From assembly GCF_000317125.1 (NCBI RefSeq), contig NC_019695.1, positions 4,762,336 through 4,826,335 of the forward strand: a stretch of 64,000 bases of DNA, given 5' to 3'. The stretch's first letter is position 1, and every line of letters begins with the position of its first letter. The notes beneath the pieces were generated by a model that worked only from the letters and a program-made list of their open reading frames with translations, made no database searches and was not told where the DNA came from. The position numbers and the translations under genes are program-made. This DNA is from Chroococcidiopsis thermalis PCC 7203 (GTDB lineage Bacteria; Cyanobacteriota; Cyanobacteriia; Cyanobacteriales; Chroococcidiopsidaceae). Shown in pieces: positions 48,218-57,628 of this stretch.

Positions 48218-50857
48218 TTACTTCATTTCTCCACTGTCGCGGATTAAGTTTGCTACTAATCCCGTCCAACCTGTTTGATGATTTGCTCCCAATCCTGCGC
48301 CGTTGTCGCCATGAAAGTATTCATAGAATAATAACAAGTCTTGCCAGTCTGGATGAGTTTGAAATATAGCGTTGCCACTGTGAACAGGACGACGATTACT
48401 ACTATCTCGTAAGAAAATTCTTGTCAATCTTTGAGACAACTCTGTAGCCACTTCTGCCAAATTCATCCATCGACCGGAACCAGTGGGACATTCAACTTTA
48501 AAGTCATCTCCTAAATAGTTATGAAATTTTTGCAGAGACTCAATGATGAGATAATTCATCGGAAACCAAATAGGACCGCGCCAGTTAGAATTCCCGCCAA
48601 ACATCCCACTGGTAGATTCAGCCGGTTCGTAACTCACTTGATGCTGCTGACCGTCAACATTGAAAGTGTATGGGTTTTCTAGATGAAATTTCGAGACAGA
48701 ACGAATGCCATACTCGCTCAAAAATTCGCCTTCATCTAACATTCTTTGCAAAATTAACTTGAGTTTTTCAGGGTTAACAATTGCTAGCAATCGTTTGCTT
48801 TCTTTTCCTTCGTCTGTCAAAGAGGCAATGTTCTCTTGCAGTTTAGGACGATTGTTAATAAACCACTCAAAGCGTTTTTTAAACCCTGGAAATCGCTCTA
48901 GTAAATCTGGTTCTAGAATCTCTACTGCAAATATGGGAACTAAACCCACCATCGAACGCACCTTGAGGTGATGGCGTTCGTCATGTGGAGAATGCAAGAC
49001 ATCATAAAAGAACTTGTCTTCATCATCCCATAGGTGAATCTGAGTTTCGCCAATGTGGTTCATTGCATCGGCAATATAGAGGAAATGCTCGAAAAATTTA
49101 CTGGCGATATCTTCATAAGTAGAGTTAGTTTTTGCCAATTCTAATGCGATCGCCAGCATATTCAGACAATACATTCCCATCCAACTCGTACCGTCTGATT
49201 GTTCTAAATAGCCACCTGTAGGCAACTCAGCACTGCGATCGAAAATGCCGATGTTATCTAAGCCTAAAAATCCTCCTTGAAAGACATTATTGCCATCGTT
49301 ATCTTTGCGATTTACCCACCAAGTAAAGTTGAGCAATAATTTCTGAAATACTCTTTCCAGAAAATCAGTATCAGCGCGATCGTAAATATCTCGTTCAATT
49401 TGATAAACTCGCCATGTTCCCCAAGCATGAACGGGAGGATTGACATCACTAAAATGCCATTCATAAGCTGGAATTTGCCCGTTAGGATGCATATACCATT
49501 CCCGTGTCAGTCTATCCATTTGTCGCTTGGCAAAATCTGGATCGATTGTTGCTAAAGGAATGACATGAAAAGCTAAATCCCAAGCCGCAAACCAGGGAAA
49601 TTCCCATTTATCGGGCATAGAAAGAATATCATCATTAAATAGATGCATCCATTCTTGATTGCGAGCATTATGTCGCTGTGGCACTGGTTGATTTGGATCG
49701 CCATTCAACCAATCTTCTATGACGTAGTGATAAAACTGTTTTGTCCACAATAAGCCAGCAAAAGCTTGTCGTTGCACGTTACGACAATCTGCTAACAACT
49801 CTTCTGGAGAAATTCGTTGATAAAATTCATCTGCTTCTTGTTTGCGAGTTTGTAAAATTGTATCAAACTCTAAAAATGGATGTGTTAGCTTACCGAGATC
49901 GCTGAGTCTTAGCTTGATGATTTGTTCTTCACCTGCATCAAGATTCAGTGAGTAATAACAAGCAGCTTTTGTACCTATTTTTTCTGGGTTAATAGCCTCT
50001 TCGATATTCTCCACAACATAATCGTTTACCCCGTCTTTGACATAAGGAGATTTATTGCTAACTCCAAATAGCTTTTGATAGTTAGTCTCATTTTCTGTAA
50101 ACAACAACTTGCAGCCATTTTGACAATACAACCATCTTTTCCCCAAAGTTGGATGAGCAGCTTCAATAGCACAGGCAAGAAGATCGGGCTTCATGACTTG
50201 AAGTGATGGTTTTTCACTCTGTTTATCCCAAGCCCAAGTATTGCGGAACCAGAGAGTAGGTAAGAGATGAAGTGTTTTTTCTTCCGAACTACGATTGACA
50301 ACTGTAATTTGAATTAAAATATCTTCAGGAGAGTTTTTAGCATATTCGACAAACACATCGAAGTATTGATTATTGTCAAATATACCAGTATCAACTAATT
50401 CAAATTCCGGCTCGTAGTATCCTCGTTGCTGATTTTCTTGCACCAATTGCGTGTAAGGAAATGCTGATTGAGGATATTTGTAGAGATATTTCATATAGGC
50501 ATGACTGGGAGAATTGTCAAGATAAAAATAATATTCTTTGACATCTTCCCCATGATTGCCTTCAGGTCCAGCTAACCCAAATAATCTTTCTTTCAGGATT
50601 GGATCTACTCCATTCCAAAGCGCGATCGCAAAACAAAGTCTTTGATGATTGTCAGAAATTCCCGCAATCCCATCTTCTCCCCAACGATAGGCGCGACTCC
50701 GAGCGTGTTCGTGGGGAAAATAATCCCAAGCATTACCATTCTGGCTATAATCTTCGCGTACAGTTCCCCATTGGCGATCGCTTAAATATGGACCCCAGCG
50801 CCGCCAGTATGCTTGACGGGTGCGATTTTCTTCCAGTCTTTTTTCTTCTGCGGTCAT
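48218..50857 (-). CDS. Glycoside hydrolase family 63-like glucosidase
   Basis: 879 residues, (alpha/alpha)6-barrel type. The opening [10 protein letters not shown]...[15 protein letters not shown] and later [25 protein letters not shown] (about 415-440) and [19 protein letters not shown] (about 755-775) are hallmarks of the bacterial GH63/MGH1-like group, whose members cleave alpha-glucosides such as glucosylglycerate. The substrate is not readable from sequence. It is in line with the GH100 gene, suggesting use of sucrose or related compatible solutes (inference). Confidence 0.9.
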   Translation of the reverse strand: MTAEEKRLEENRTRQAYWRRWGPYLSDRQWGTVREDYSQNGNAWDYFPHEHARSRAYRWGEDGIAGISDNHQRLCFAIALWNGVDPILKERLFGLAGPEGNHGEDVKEYYFYLDNSPSHAYMKYLYKYPQSAFPYTQLVQENQQRGYYEPEFELVDTGIFDNNQYFDVFVEYAKNSPEDILIQITVVNRSSEEKTLHLLPTLWFRNTWAWDKQSEKPSLQVMKPDLLACAIEAAHPTLGKRWLYCQNGCKLLFTENETNYQKLFGVSNKSPYVKDGVNDYVVENIEEAINPEKIGTKAACYYSLNLDAGEEQIIKLRLSDLGKLTHPFLEFDTILQTRKQEADEFYQRISPEELLADCRNVQRQAFAGLLWTKQFYHYVIEDWLNGDPNQPVPQRHNARNQEWMHLFNDDILSMPDKWEFPWFAAWDLAFHVIPLATIDPDFAKRQMDRLTREWYMHPNGQIPAYEWHFSDVNPPVHAWGTWRVYQIERDIYDRADTDFLERVFQKLLLNFTWWVNRKDNDGNNVFQGGFLGLDNIGIFDRSAELPTGGYLEQSDGTSWMGMYCLNMLAIALELAKTNSTYEDIASKFFEHFLYIADAMNHIGETQIHLWDDEDKFFYDVLHSPHDERHHLKVRSMVGLVPIFAVEILEPDLLERFPGFKKRFEWFINNRPKLQENIASLTDEGKESKRLLAIVNPEKLKLILQRMLDEGEFLSEYGIRSVSKFHLENPYTFNVDGQQHQVSYEPAESTSGMFGGNSNWRGPIWFPMNYLIIESLQKFHNYLGDDFKVECPTGSGRWMNLAEVATELSQRLTRIFLRDSSNRRPVHSGNAIFQTHPDWQDLLLFYEYFHGDNGAGLGANHQTGWTGLVANLIRDSGEMK

Positions 50858-51000
50858 GTTTTTACTCCATGAACTGAAATAAAGTCAAAAGTCAAAAGTT
50901 AAAAGTCAAAACATTTCAAGTAGGGTAGGTATCGCCCATCATGAGTTACATATGCCAATTGTGGTAAGCATTGCCTACCTGAAAATTATTAAGATTTACC

Positions 51001-51093
51001 TATAGTAGTTCTAAATGATTTGTAAAGTATACTTCTAGCCTGCCGCAGGCTAGAAGCCTGCTCCACGTTCATGAATCAAATAGGATTGCTATA
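51001..51093. mobile_element. 93-bp MITE, copy 2
   Basis: Same ends (TATAGTAGTTCTAAATGATT and AATCAAATAGGATTGCTATA), same length and same internal hairpin as 42358-42450. It is in the leader of the GH63 gene, downstream of the phospholipase D gene. Confidence 0.9.
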
Positions 51094-51121
51094 CAACTAA
51101 TTTAAATTTCTCACTAAACTA

Positions 51122-52444
51122 CTACAACAAAGGCTTGAAAATCAGCCCTATTTGACCGAGTAATTTCTCTGTTGCTGAACGATTTTGCCATTCTATGCGA
51201 GTAAGATAATTGCTATTATCCAAAGCGTTTTGAAATAAATTGTCTGTTTTTTCAATTAATTGAGTATTGTTAGTAGAAATATTTAATTCGTCATTGTGAT
51301 GATAGCTGCGGGGGTCAAAGTTTGCACTGCCCGTACTTACCCAGTCATCGTCAATTAAAGCTAGTTTAGCGTGCATCATACTTGGTTGATATTCGCAAAC
51401 TTGCACCCCAGCTTCTAGTAGTTCGCCGTAGAGTTCGCGAGAAGCAAAACGTACAATTGGCTTATCATTCTTCTGTCCCATTGTCAGAACGCGCACGTCA
51501 ACCCCCTTTTGCCTGGCTTGAATTAGCACGTTGCGCGTATTGCGATCGGGGACAAAATAGGGGCTACCAATCCAAATTCGCTCTCTAGCTGCCAAAAAGC
51601 TTACCTGAAATAGCATTCTGATTGTTGACTCGCTCAAAGTAGACGTGTCGTTCGTGATGTAAAGTGGCGTTCCTTTTTCTGGTTGCACTTTGATTACATC
51701 CTGCGCCAAATCTACCGTGCCACCAACATATGCCCAATTTTGGAAGAAATTGCCTTCCAATAGACTGACGACTTCTCCCGTATAACTTGCTTCAAATTCT
51801 AACCAAGGAGCGGTATCACCTATTTCTGGATCGCCATCCCAATCATCTGAAACTCCTGCACCACCAATTAAAACCCGTTGACCGTCAATTAACAGTAACT
51901 TGCGATGAGTGCGAGAATTATACTCCAATGGCGCTCTCCAATCGAATTCGCGGAAAAAACGAACCTCAACACCAGCTTGCTGCAATCTTTGCCAATACTC
52001 GCTGGGAATCGAATCAGTACCGTAGTCATCGATCAAAAGTTGTACTTCCACACCTGCTTGAGCGCGATCGCTGAGTGCGGCAGCAAATTCATCAGCACGA
52101 CGACCAGGGGTCATGTAGTATGTTTCAAAGTGAATCGTGCGTTTGGCGCTCTTGATAGCATCTATGCGAGCAGCATAAATAGCATCTGCTCCGCTCCAAT
52201 AGTCAGTCAAGCGACCGCTAGTAGGTAAAGCATTGGATAAACTTACTACTAGTAGTGGAAAACGGGGATCTTCTAAACTAGGTCCATTGGTAATTTTATA
52301 CTCGACTTCCGAGCGAAAAAACCCTCTCAGGTAGAGAAAGCCCAAGCAAAGAATTGCCAAAGCAAGGACTCCTCCACCAATCCACCACCACAGCTTTTTC
52401 TTTGCTGCGCGACGGTTTGCCAATTGCCGTTGTCTAGTCTGCAT
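51122..52444 (-). CDS. Phospholipase D/cardiolipin synthase-like protein
   Basis: 440 residues with one N-terminal membrane helix (about 18-40) followed by two PLD domains. Both catalytic HKD motifs are intact: SRTHRKLLLIDGQRVLIGGAGVSDD (about 180-204) and MMHAKLALIDDDWVSTGSANFDPRS (about 353-377). It is probably a membrane-bound phosphatidyl transferase such as cardiolipin synthase (cyanobacteria typically have little cardiolipin, so a phosphodiesterase role is possible). It is in the minus-strand envelope block. Confidence 0.9.
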   Translation of the reverse strand: MQTRQRQLANRRAAKKKLWWWIGGGVLALAILCLGFLYLRGFFRSEVEYKITNGPSLEDPRFPLLVVSLSNALPTSGRLTDYWSGADAIYAARIDAIKSAKRTIHFETYYMTPGRRADEFAAALSDRAQAGVEVQLLIDDYGTDSIPSEYWQRLQQAGVEVRFFREFDWRAPLEYNSRTHRKLLLIDGQRVLIGGAGVSDDWDGDPEIGDTAPWLEFEASYTGEVVSLLEGNFFQNWAYVGGTVDLAQDVIKVQPEKGTPLYITNDTSTLSESTIRMLFQVSFLAARERIWIGSPYFVPDRNTRNVLIQARQKGVDVRVLTMGQKNDKPIVRFASRELYGELLEAGVQVCEYQPSMMHAKLALIDDDWVSTGSANFDPRSYHHNDELNISTNNTQLIEKTDNLFQNALDNSNYLTRIEWQNRSATEKLLGQIGLIFKPLL

Positions 52445-52497
52445 TTCTAGCCTAGTAATTTCCAGTCATTTCAAAACGCAAAGCTGAAGCAGACAAA

Positions 52498-52989
52498 TCA
52501 CCTATTTCTAACTGTGCCATCAGGCATGACTGTGTTCTCAAATTCTGCTTGTTGTAAATTTGCTCCCGTGATGTTGGCTTTGGTAAGATTTGCTCCTTCT
52601 ATGTCTGCTCGCTGGAGACTAGCTTGTTGTAAATTAGCCGACTGTAGGTTTGCCTTTTCTAGATCGGCGCGAATCAGATTAGCTCCTTGTAGGTTAGCAC
52701 CTTGTAAGTTAGCTTCTTCTAAATCTGCATTTTGTAAATTAGCATTCTGGAGATTAGCACCTTGTAAGTTAGCTTCGTCCAAATCTGCGTTTTGTAGATT
52801 TGCTCCACTCAAGTTGCAACCCGGACATTGCTTAGTTTTTAGCAATTTTTGTACTTCAGAAGATTGAGCTTGAGTTTGGGCTTGAGCGATCGCTTCAGGT
52901 ATTTGATTCAGGGAAAATCCAGCAACGAGTGTCACAAAGGTTGCTGTTACACTCCAGAATTTCAATGTTTGTGAAGTTAATCCATTCAT
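52498..52989 (-). CDS. Secreted pentapeptide-repeat protein
   Basis: 163 residues from ATG 52989. Signal-peptide-like N-terminus (hydrophobic about 8-28, cleavage near A-I-A-Q-A). The rest is a run of A(N/D)LQ-type pentapeptides (about 55-155) forming a right-handed beta-helix. The [11 protein letters not shown] segment starts with two cysteines. The DNA codes tandem 15-base units, so the repeats are also nucleotide repeats. Function unknown; probably thylakoid-lumen or periplasmic. Confidence 0.88.
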   Translation of the reverse strand: MNGLTSQTLKFWSVTATFVTLVAGFSLNQIPEAIAQAQTQAQSSEVQKLLKTKQCPGCNLSGANLQNADLDEANLQGANLQNANLQNADLEEANLQGANLQGANLIRADLEKANLQSANLQQASLQRADIEGANLTKANITGANLQQAEFENTVMPDGTVRNR

Positions 52990-53044
52990 TTTCAATTCTC
53001 AACGTTTAACTTTTAACTTTTAACTTTTGACTTTTGACTATCAA

Positions 53045-53854
53045 TCAGGCTGACCACGCCTCGCGAAAATCGGCGTACAAAGTCAAACCACCATCGACAA
53101 ATAGAGTTTGTCCGGTGATGTAGGCGGCTTCATCCGAAGCTAAAAAAGCAACTGCTGCTGCCATTTCTTCGGAAGTACCAGCACGACCCATCGGAATGTG
53201 ACTTTCAACGATCGCCTTCTTTTCTGGGTCATTTGTCCAGGCTTCGTTAATTGGTGTAACTGTTGCGCCTGGAGCGACGGCATTAACTCGAATTCCTCGA
53301 TTGGCATACTCTAAAGCTAGGGTTTTGGTCATATTTTCCATCCCACCTTTGCTGATGGAATAGCTGACATACATCGGTCTGGGAATAATTTCGTGAACGC
53401 TGGAAATGTTAATAATAATTCCAGAACGATTCTGGGATAGTAATTGTTTGATAGTTTCGCGGGCGCACAAATAAGCACCGCGCAAATTAACTGTTAATAC
53501 TCGATCGAATTCTACCGTTTCAATTTCGTGGGAGGGAGATTCAGTTTGAATTCCAGCATTGTTGACCAGAATATCTAAACTACCAAATCTTTCAACTACA
53601 GTATTGACCATGCTGATGATGTCTTCTTCTTTCGAGACATCTCCCTGTACCAGCAGAGATTTCACGCCGCAATTTTCCACGTCTCCACATGCTTTTTGCA
53701 TTGCCATTTCTTCTGTATCTTCTGCCCCATCAGGACTTTTGCGGTAATTGATGGCAATATTGCATCCTTCAGAGGCGAGGCGAATGGCGATCGCTTGTCC
53801 AATGCCCGAACTTGCACCAGTCACCAGTACGTTTTTGCCTTTTAATCCCTTCAT
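53045..53854 (-). CDS. Glucose 1-dehydrogenase-like SDR
   Basis: 269 residues. NAD(P)-binding V-T-G-A-S-S-G-I-G-Q-A (about 12-22), NNAG (about 98), catalytic Ser in ISSVHEI and Y-S-I-S-K (about 169-173), then NAVAPGATVTPIN and VDGGLTLYADF. The ending and the 269-residue length fit bacterial glucose 1-dehydrogenase. In this setting it may make NADPH under osmotic stress or gluconolactone from sugars released by the nearby GH genes (inference). Confidence 0.9.
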   Translation of the reverse strand: MKGLKGKNVLVTGASSGIGQAIAIRLASEGCNIAINYRKSPDGAEDTEEMAMQKACGDVENCGVKSLLVQGDVSKEEDIISMVNTVVERFGSLDILVNNAGIQTESPSHEIETVEFDRVLTVNLRGAYLCARETIKQLLSQNRSGIIINISSVHEIIPRPMYVSYSISKGGMENMTKTLALEYANRGIRVNAVAPGATVTPINEAWTNDPEKKAIVESHIPMGRAGTSEEMAAAVAFLASDEAAYITGQTLFVDGGLTLYADFREAWSA

Positions 53855-53890
53855 AGAGTTATTCCTTCATCTCTACGTATCATCTTCTTG

Positions 53891-53917
53891 TAGAGACGCA
53901 GAATTTTGCGTCTCTCA
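53891..53917. repeat. Hairpin TAGAGACGCAGAATTTTGCGTCTCT
   Basis: Near-perfect inverted repeat with TAGAGACGCA arms, a variant of the GAGACGTTGC family, in the leader of the glucose dehydrogenase gene and downstream of the fasciclin gene. Confidence 0.7.
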
Positions 53918-53940
53918 ACCGAATTAGATAGAAAAGCGAA

Positions 53941-54576
53941 TTAGATAGAGAAATTGGGTGGTAAGATGACGCGATCGACAATGTGGATGACACCATTGCT
54001 AGCAGGAATGTCTGCCTGGGTCACGGTGGCATCATTCACTGTTACTTGGTTGGCTGTTTGGTCAACTTTAACGTTAACGTTTGCACCTTCTACCGTTTTC
54101 ACGTCTCCCGATTGCAACTGATTGGCGCTCACTTGACCAGGAACGACATGGTAAAAAAGAATCTGCGCTAGTTGTTGGCGATTTTCTGGTTGTAGTAGCC
54201 TTTGGCGAGTTTCTGCGGGAAGAGCATTAAAGGCATCATCTGATGGTGCAAACACCGTGTATGGACCTTGAAGTTCTAAGACTTCGTTAGCATCTGTTTC
54301 ATCAATGACAGAAGCAAGGGTTTTCAGCGAAGGATTTGCCTGTACTACATCAACGACATGGTTGTCATCTGCCTCTGCTTGAGCGGCGGGAGGCGCAGTT
54401 GGAGCAGCAGGAGATTGTGTAGTAGCCCCTGGCGTAGCTTCCGCAGTCGGCGCAGTAGCAGGAGGTGTTTGTGCAGTTTGCTGAGGTTCGCAAGCAGCAA
54501 TAATTGGCAAGATCGTCAGTCCTGCTGCCAATCCAGCTAATTTTTTGATTGAATTAGTTCGATTTTGAACGTTCAT
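53941..54576 (-). CDS. Fasciclin-domain lipoprotein
   Basis: 211 residues. N-terminal lipoprotein signal with lipobox I-I-A-A-C at about 25-29, then a Thr/Pro/Ala-rich linker (about 30-70), then one fasciclin (FAS1) domain (about 72-208) with the H1 and H2 motifs (YTVFAPSDDAFNALP and VIHIVDRVILPP). FAS1 domains mediate adhesion; here it is probably anchored to the outer face of a membrane. The heptamer array lies in its leader. Confidence 0.93.
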   Translation of the reverse strand: MNVQNRTNSIKKLAGLAAGLTILPIIAACEPQQTAQTPPATAPTAEATPGATTQSPAAPTAPPAAQAEADDNHVVDVVQANPSLKTLASVIDETDANEVLELQGPYTVFAPSDDAFNALPAETRQRLLQPENRQQLAQILFYHVVPGQVSANQLQSGDVKTVEGANVNVKVDQTANQVTVNDATVTQADIPASNGVIHIVDRVILPPNFSI

Positions 54577-54603
54577 TGGATTATCCTTTATTATTTGTCA
54601 TTA

Positions 54604-54736
54604 GTCATTGGTCACTGGTCACTGGTCACTGGTCACTGGTCACTGGTCACTGGTCACTGGTCACTGGTCACTGGTCACTGGTCGCTGGTCACTGGTCACT
54701 GGTCACTGGTCACTGGTCGCTGGTCGCTGGTCACTG
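54604..54736. repeat. Tandem 7-mer array (TGGTCAC)n, about 19 copies
   Basis: Head-to-tail TGGTCAC with a few CTGGTCG variants, continuing ATTGGTCATTAGTCATT. The array runs into the end of the methyltransferase gene at 54703, supplying its last 10 residues and its stop codon. Period seven and no spacers exclude a CRISPR array. Confidence 0.95.
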
Positions 54737-55365
54737 CCCCTCTGCTCCCTTTCAGGTACAGTCCACAAGTAAATCGTTCTGCCGTCTACTTGCTCGACTC
54801 TTTCAGGTTTCCAATCGCCCATGCCGTAGTTGTGAGAAACAATGCGAGTACCTGGTTTGAGTTCTTGCAACAGCTTGGGACGCAGTTTGATGTTGTTCTC
54901 TGTCAGTAGATAGAGCGTCACTACTGTTGCTTCGCTCATGTCGGTTTTGAATAAGTCTGAGTTGCGAAACTGGACGCGATCGCTCACTCCTGCTGCTTTG
55001 GCATTCTGATTCGCCTGTGCAACAAGTTCTGGATCGATCTCTATACCAACTCCTCGCGCTCCATATCTTTGGGCAGCCGTCACCGGAATTCGCCCATCAC
55101 CGCTACCCAGGTCGTAAATTATGTCATCCTTGCCCACATTTGCTATTTTCAGCATTGCATCTACAACAGGTTGAGGTGTTGGAACGTAAGGAATACTGGA
55201 CTGATATTCCTGGGGCGAAGTTGTCGGAGCTGTTGCTGGAGATTGAGTTGTCGAAGTCGGTGTTTGTGCCTCAGCTTTTAGTTCGGGTGGCGTGCATCCA
55301 GCTATGCCCAAGCTGACAACGCTTGTACTTGCAACTATTCCTAGTAGCATTTTTTGTAATTGCAC
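54703..55365 (-). CDS. Lipobox-bearing SAM-dependent methyltransferase, copy 2
   Basis: About 220 residues from a GTG at 55365, chosen because AAAGGAG lies eight bases before it; the open frame reaches 55383. An N-terminal hydrophobic segment ends in L-G-I-A-G-C, a good lipobox. The class I methyltransferase core begins with VPYVPTPQPVV and D-L-G-S-G-D-G-R (SAM-binding motif I). It resembles the FAM173/DOT1-like group and is about 60% similar by eye to the gene at 56748. The last residues (R-G-S-D-Q-R-P-A-T-S-D-Q) are encoded by the heptamer array. Confidence 0.88.
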   Translation of the reverse strand: MQLQKMLLGIVASTSVVSLGIAGCTPPELKAEAQTPTSTTQSPATAPTTSPQEYQSSIPYVPTPQPVVDAMLKIANVGKDDIIYDLGSGDGRIPVTAAQRYGARGVGIEIDPELVAQANQNAKAAGVSDRVQFRNSDLFKTDMSEATVVTLYLLTENNIKLRPKLLQELKPGTRIVSHNYGMGDWKPERVEQVDGRTIYLWTVPEREQRGSDQRPATSDQ

Positions 55366-55416
55366 GAGCCGCACTCCTTTCACTTGTGTTTGTAAAAAAT
55401 CAACTATCGCTAATTG

Positions 55417-56751
55417 CTAATTGCTTTGATGCCATTGCCACAACGGGATACCGAGTCCTACCACCAAAATGCTCGCGATCGCCCCGATGCCCGTGTACGC
55501 CAAACTGGAATAAAACAGATAGGCACAGACTACACAAAAAAGTAGGGGTGTCAAAGGATAAAGCGGGACTTGAAATGGACGCTGAACGTCGGGTTCTCGC
55601 ATCCGTAGTACCAACAGCGAAATTCCAGTTAAGAGAAAAAAGAACCAAAATACGGGAGCGGTATAGTCTACCATCGTTTCAAAGCCTCTACGAGTCAGCG
55701 TGCCTAGTACCACTAACACTATGGCGATCGCTCCCTGTACAAGCATTGCACCAGTAGGAGAACTACGTGACCCAGACGATTTAAGAAAACTCAGTCGGGG
55801 AAAATCTTGCCCCAAAGCATAGTTGGAGCGTGCGCCAGTGAAAATTGTGGCGTTGAGCGAACCCAAACTGGCAATGACTATGAGCAGACTAATAATTATT
55901 GCACCGCGCTCGCCCAAGGCTTGCTGCATCAAATCTGCTGCTACTGCTTGAGACTGTCCCATTGCCTCTAATCCCAACCCTTTAAGATATGCTAGGTTGA
56001 CCAGAAAATAGATAACTGTAATGATGCCGATACTCCAGAGCAACGACCGGACAATATTGCGTTGTCTATTCTGAATCTCGGCTGAGATGTAAGCTGCTTC
56101 GTTCCAACCGCCGTAGGATAGCAAAACAAATAGCATTGCCAATCCCCAGCCTCCAGAGTTGGTTGATTCTGTAGCGGGAATTGAAGTAGGGGTAGCAAAG
56201 GCGATGCCGATAATGACTATGAGTAACAATCCCAGCACCGTAGCAACCGTAAGTAAGTTTTGCGTTCGCTTGCCCTGTTGCAGACCAAAAATATTGAGAG
56301 TCGTGAACAGAGCGATTGCACCTGCTGCATAAACTGAGGCAGAAAACGTACCCAAACCTAAGATTCTAGAGGCATAGTCGCCAAAAACAAATGCCAAAAG
56401 CGCAATTGAACCAGTTTGAACAACTGTCATTCTCGCCCAGGCAAACAAAAAAGCTACTCTCTGCCCGAAGCTGCGCTTGAGGTAATAGTAGTTCCCTCCC
56501 ACATGAGGATATGCCGTTGCCAGCTCTGCATAACACAATGCTCCGACCAGAGATATCGCACCTCCTACCAGCCAAGTTAGCATCAGTGCTGCATTACTAC
56601 TGACATTAGCAGCAACTAGAGCAGGGGTTTCAAAAATCCCCGCGCCAATGACAATCCCTACAATCAGGGCAACTGCATCGACAAATGCCAGCGATGGTTT
56701 TGGAGAGGCGACTTTGGCGATCGCAGCTTGACTGTGTTGTTTGCGTCTCAT
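55417..56751 (-). CDS. APC-family amino acid permease
   Basis: 444 residues with about 12 hydrophobic helices and the APC consensus G-A-G-I-F-E-T-P (about 37-44) in the first helix. The substrate is unknown. Its ATG overlaps the stop codon of the methyltransferase gene (ATGA at 56748-56751), which implies translational coupling. The second methyltransferase follows 52 bases downstream, so the three genes probably form one unit. Confidence 0.94.
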   Translation of the reverse strand: MRRKQHSQAAIAKVASPKPSLAFVDAVALIVGIVIGAGIFETPALVAANVSSNAALMLTWLVGGAISLVGALCYAELATAYPHVGGNYYYLKRSFGQRVAFLFAWARMTVVQTGSIALLAFVFGDYASRILGLGTFSASVYAAGAIALFTTLNIFGLQQGKRTQNLLTVATVLGLLLIVIIGIAFATPTSIPATESTNSGGWGLAMLFVLLSYGGWNEAAYISAEIQNRQRNIVRSLLWSIGIITVIYFLVNLAYLKGLGLEAMGQSQAVAADLMQQALGERGAIIISLLIVIASLGSLNATIFTGARSNYALGQDFPRLSFLKSSGSRSSPTGAMLVQGAIAIVLVVLGTLTRRGFETMVDYTAPVFWFFFLLTGISLLVLRMREPDVQRPFQVPLYPLTPLLFCVVCAYLFYSSLAYTGIGAIASILVVGLGIPLWQWHQSN

Positions 56752-57422
56752 GCTAGGTAGTGGACTGGTGCGGAAGTATCTTCTGTTCGTGCTTTGTCAG
56801 GATTGTTTTGAGAGTGGAAATTTTTCGGCACGCGATCGGGTATGACCCAGTAGTAAATGGTTCTGCCACCCACTCGTTCAACTCTTTGAGGTTTCCAATC
56901 ACCCATACCGAAAGCGTGGGAGACAATCCGAGTTCCTGGCTGGAGTTCTCTGAGCAATTTCGAGCGCAGCTTGAGATTGACAGCAGGTAAAAGGTAGAGG
57001 GTGACTACCGTGGCATTGCTCAAATCTGCTTTAAACAAATCTTGTTGACGAAACTCTACCAAGTTAGTAACTCTAGCCTCTCTTGCGTGGGTATTTGCTT
57101 CTTGGATGCGCCTGGGATTAATATCTATACCCACACCCCTAGCACCATACTTTTGTGCTGCGGTAATGACCAACCGTCCATCACCACTACCGAGGTCATA
57201 AACCACATCGTTGCGGTTGACTTTGGCAATTTCTAGCATTCGCTCTACCACAGGTTGAGGTGTCGGTACGTAGGGAACGTCAAGTTGCCGTTGTAAAATC
57301 CGCACGCCAGGAGTAGATTCTGTTTGGTTGTCCGTGCCAAACTGACGCTGTTGAGTGCAGCCGACAAATACCAAGCTACTAATACAGATTACGAGTAACT
57401 GTAGCATCCGTCGTTGCTGCAT
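56748..57422 (-). CDS. Lipobox-bearing SAM-dependent methyltransferase, copy 1
   Basis: 224 residues from ATG 57422 (231 if ATG 57443 is used). Hydrophobic N-terminus ends in V-F-V-G-C, a weaker lipobox. Motif I is D-L-G-S-G-D-G-R and the body runs through KYGARGVGIDINP, FRQQDLFKADLS and TVVTLYLLP. The end reads GMGDWKPQRVERVGGRTIYYW. It is the paralogue of the gene at 54703. The regulatory motif at 57595-57618 is about 175 bases upstream. Cytosolic versus external location of the catalytic domain is unresolved, since SAM is normally cytosolic. Confidence 0.9.
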   Translation of the reverse strand: MQQRRMLQLLVICISSLVFVGCTQQRQFGTDNQTESTPGVRILQRQLDVPYVPTPQPVVERMLEIAKVNRNDVVYDLGSGDGRLVITAAQKYGARGVGIDINPRRIQEANTHAREARVTNLVEFRQQDLFKADLSNATVVTLYLLPAVNLKLRSKLLRELQPGTRIVSHAFGMGDWKPQRVERVGGRTIYYWVIPDRVPKNFHSQNNPDKARTEDTSAPVHYLA

Positions 57423-57594
57423 AGTCAGTATATTTCCCTCCATCCAATCGAGCTAGTTTTACAACAACACAAATTTACAGTTTTGCTAGTGGGGCAGGTG
57501 CTGGCGGGCGAGTCTTTGCAGAAAACGCTTTTTGAGCTTAATTTCTCTCCACCAGCGAGGAGCGGCATTAACAATCTGCTTCTAGTTTTCAAAC

Positions 57595-57618
57595 CAAAAA
57601 TGATGACAATATGACAAC
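57595..57618 (-). promoter_or_regulatory. Shared regulon element, methyltransferase/permease promoter
   Basis: In the gene direction it reads TTGTCATATTGTCATCATTT, one of five matching elements. It lies between the beta-barrel gene stop (57629) and the methyltransferase start. Confidence 0.68.
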
Positions 57619-57628
57619 TCGACAGTTC

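Noticed and set aside
54604-54736. CRISPR array
   Set aside because: Period of seven bases, no spacers and no cas genes in the window.
54565-54909. Plus-strand frames with V-T-G-H-W-S-L repeats
   Set aside because: Direct translations of the 7-mer array, not genes.
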